This document shows, piece by piece, positions 63,754-64,000 of a DNA stretch of 64,000 nucleotides (position 1 is its first letter; each line of letters begins with the position of its first letter). The stretch comes from Chrysogorgia sp. JL179-B06 (lineage: Eukaryota > Cnidaria > Anthozoa > Scleralcyonacea > Chrysogorgiidae): positions 1,806,001-1,870,000 of the forward strand of contig JAYKKM010000506.1 in NCBI GenBank assembly GCA_035772405.1, given 5' to 3'. The notes below the pieces were generated by a model. That model saw nothing but the letters and a program-made list of their open reading frames with translations. It had not been told where the DNA came from and ran no database searches. The position numbers and the translations under genes were made by a program.

Positions 63754-64000
63754 CAACCCAACAGTTTAATATTGTAAATTATTATATGACAATGGCGGTT
63801 TCAAATCAGGAGCGGAATACACACTTAATTCCGTATTACACACTTGTAGTCTTCTATGCTGTTTTAATATATAAGCCGAGCTTATCACGGCTATTAATAC
63901 AGGCACAAAAATTATATTTCAAAGTAGAACTGCCGGTAGGAAAAGTATAAATTAATTCAAATGATCTTTTTGGGTCGAAAGTAAAGTAAAATGTCAGGAA

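Overview
The window reads as nuclear DNA of an early-branching animal, most likely an anthozoan cnidarian (coral, sea anemone or relative). The evidence is AT-rich sequence, small exons with GT-AG introns, two very conserved metazoan housekeeping genes, a cluster of secreted ShKT-domain genes, and a dense load of short inverted-repeat elements and hammerhead-like, Penelope-type repeats. I cannot name the species. No prokaryotic operon or CRISPR is present. All gene models were assembled by eye from splice sites, reading phase and protein similarity that I recognise; none was checked by a database search.

Left third (1-23 kb): the last two exons of an unidentified plus-strand gene (about 482-1235); STN1, a subunit of the telomeric CST complex, on the minus strand (2815-11639, 8 exons, 350 aa); TMED10, a p24 cargo receptor, on the minus strand (13276-16531, 5 exons, 207 aa); and ATP6V1D, V-ATPase subunit D, on the plus strand (17090-23188, 10 exons, 246 aa). 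In all three named genes every intron joins in phase. TMED10 and ATP6V1D are head to head across 558 bp.

Middle and right (30-62 kb): five related genes for small secreted proteins, called ShKT-A, -D and -C (plus strand: 30157-31948, 39311-40390, 43491-46247) and ShKT-B and -E (minus strand: 48843-53508 with the 5' end missing, and 60150-62336). They share one plan: a signal-peptide exon, a six-cysteine ShKT exon, then an exon with a four-cysteine ShKT-like module and usually a low-complexity tail (Gln-rich, PYGQQ/SGSAT repeats, Pro/Glu-rich, or poly-Pro). All introns are phase 1. The four-cysteine module always lacks the first and last cysteine, which pair with each other in canonical ShK. 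This family is the best candidate here for an undescribed protein group.

The rest is mostly repeats: two hAT elements with 8-bp target duplications, two TTAA-flanked (piggyBac-type) MITEs, one of them nested in an older repeat whose empty version is also present, a perfect 58-bp-arm foldback with a 9-bp duplication, many other palindromic MITEs, tRNA-derived SINE traces, several minisatellites, and three sequence families carrying hammerhead-ribozyme-like cores.
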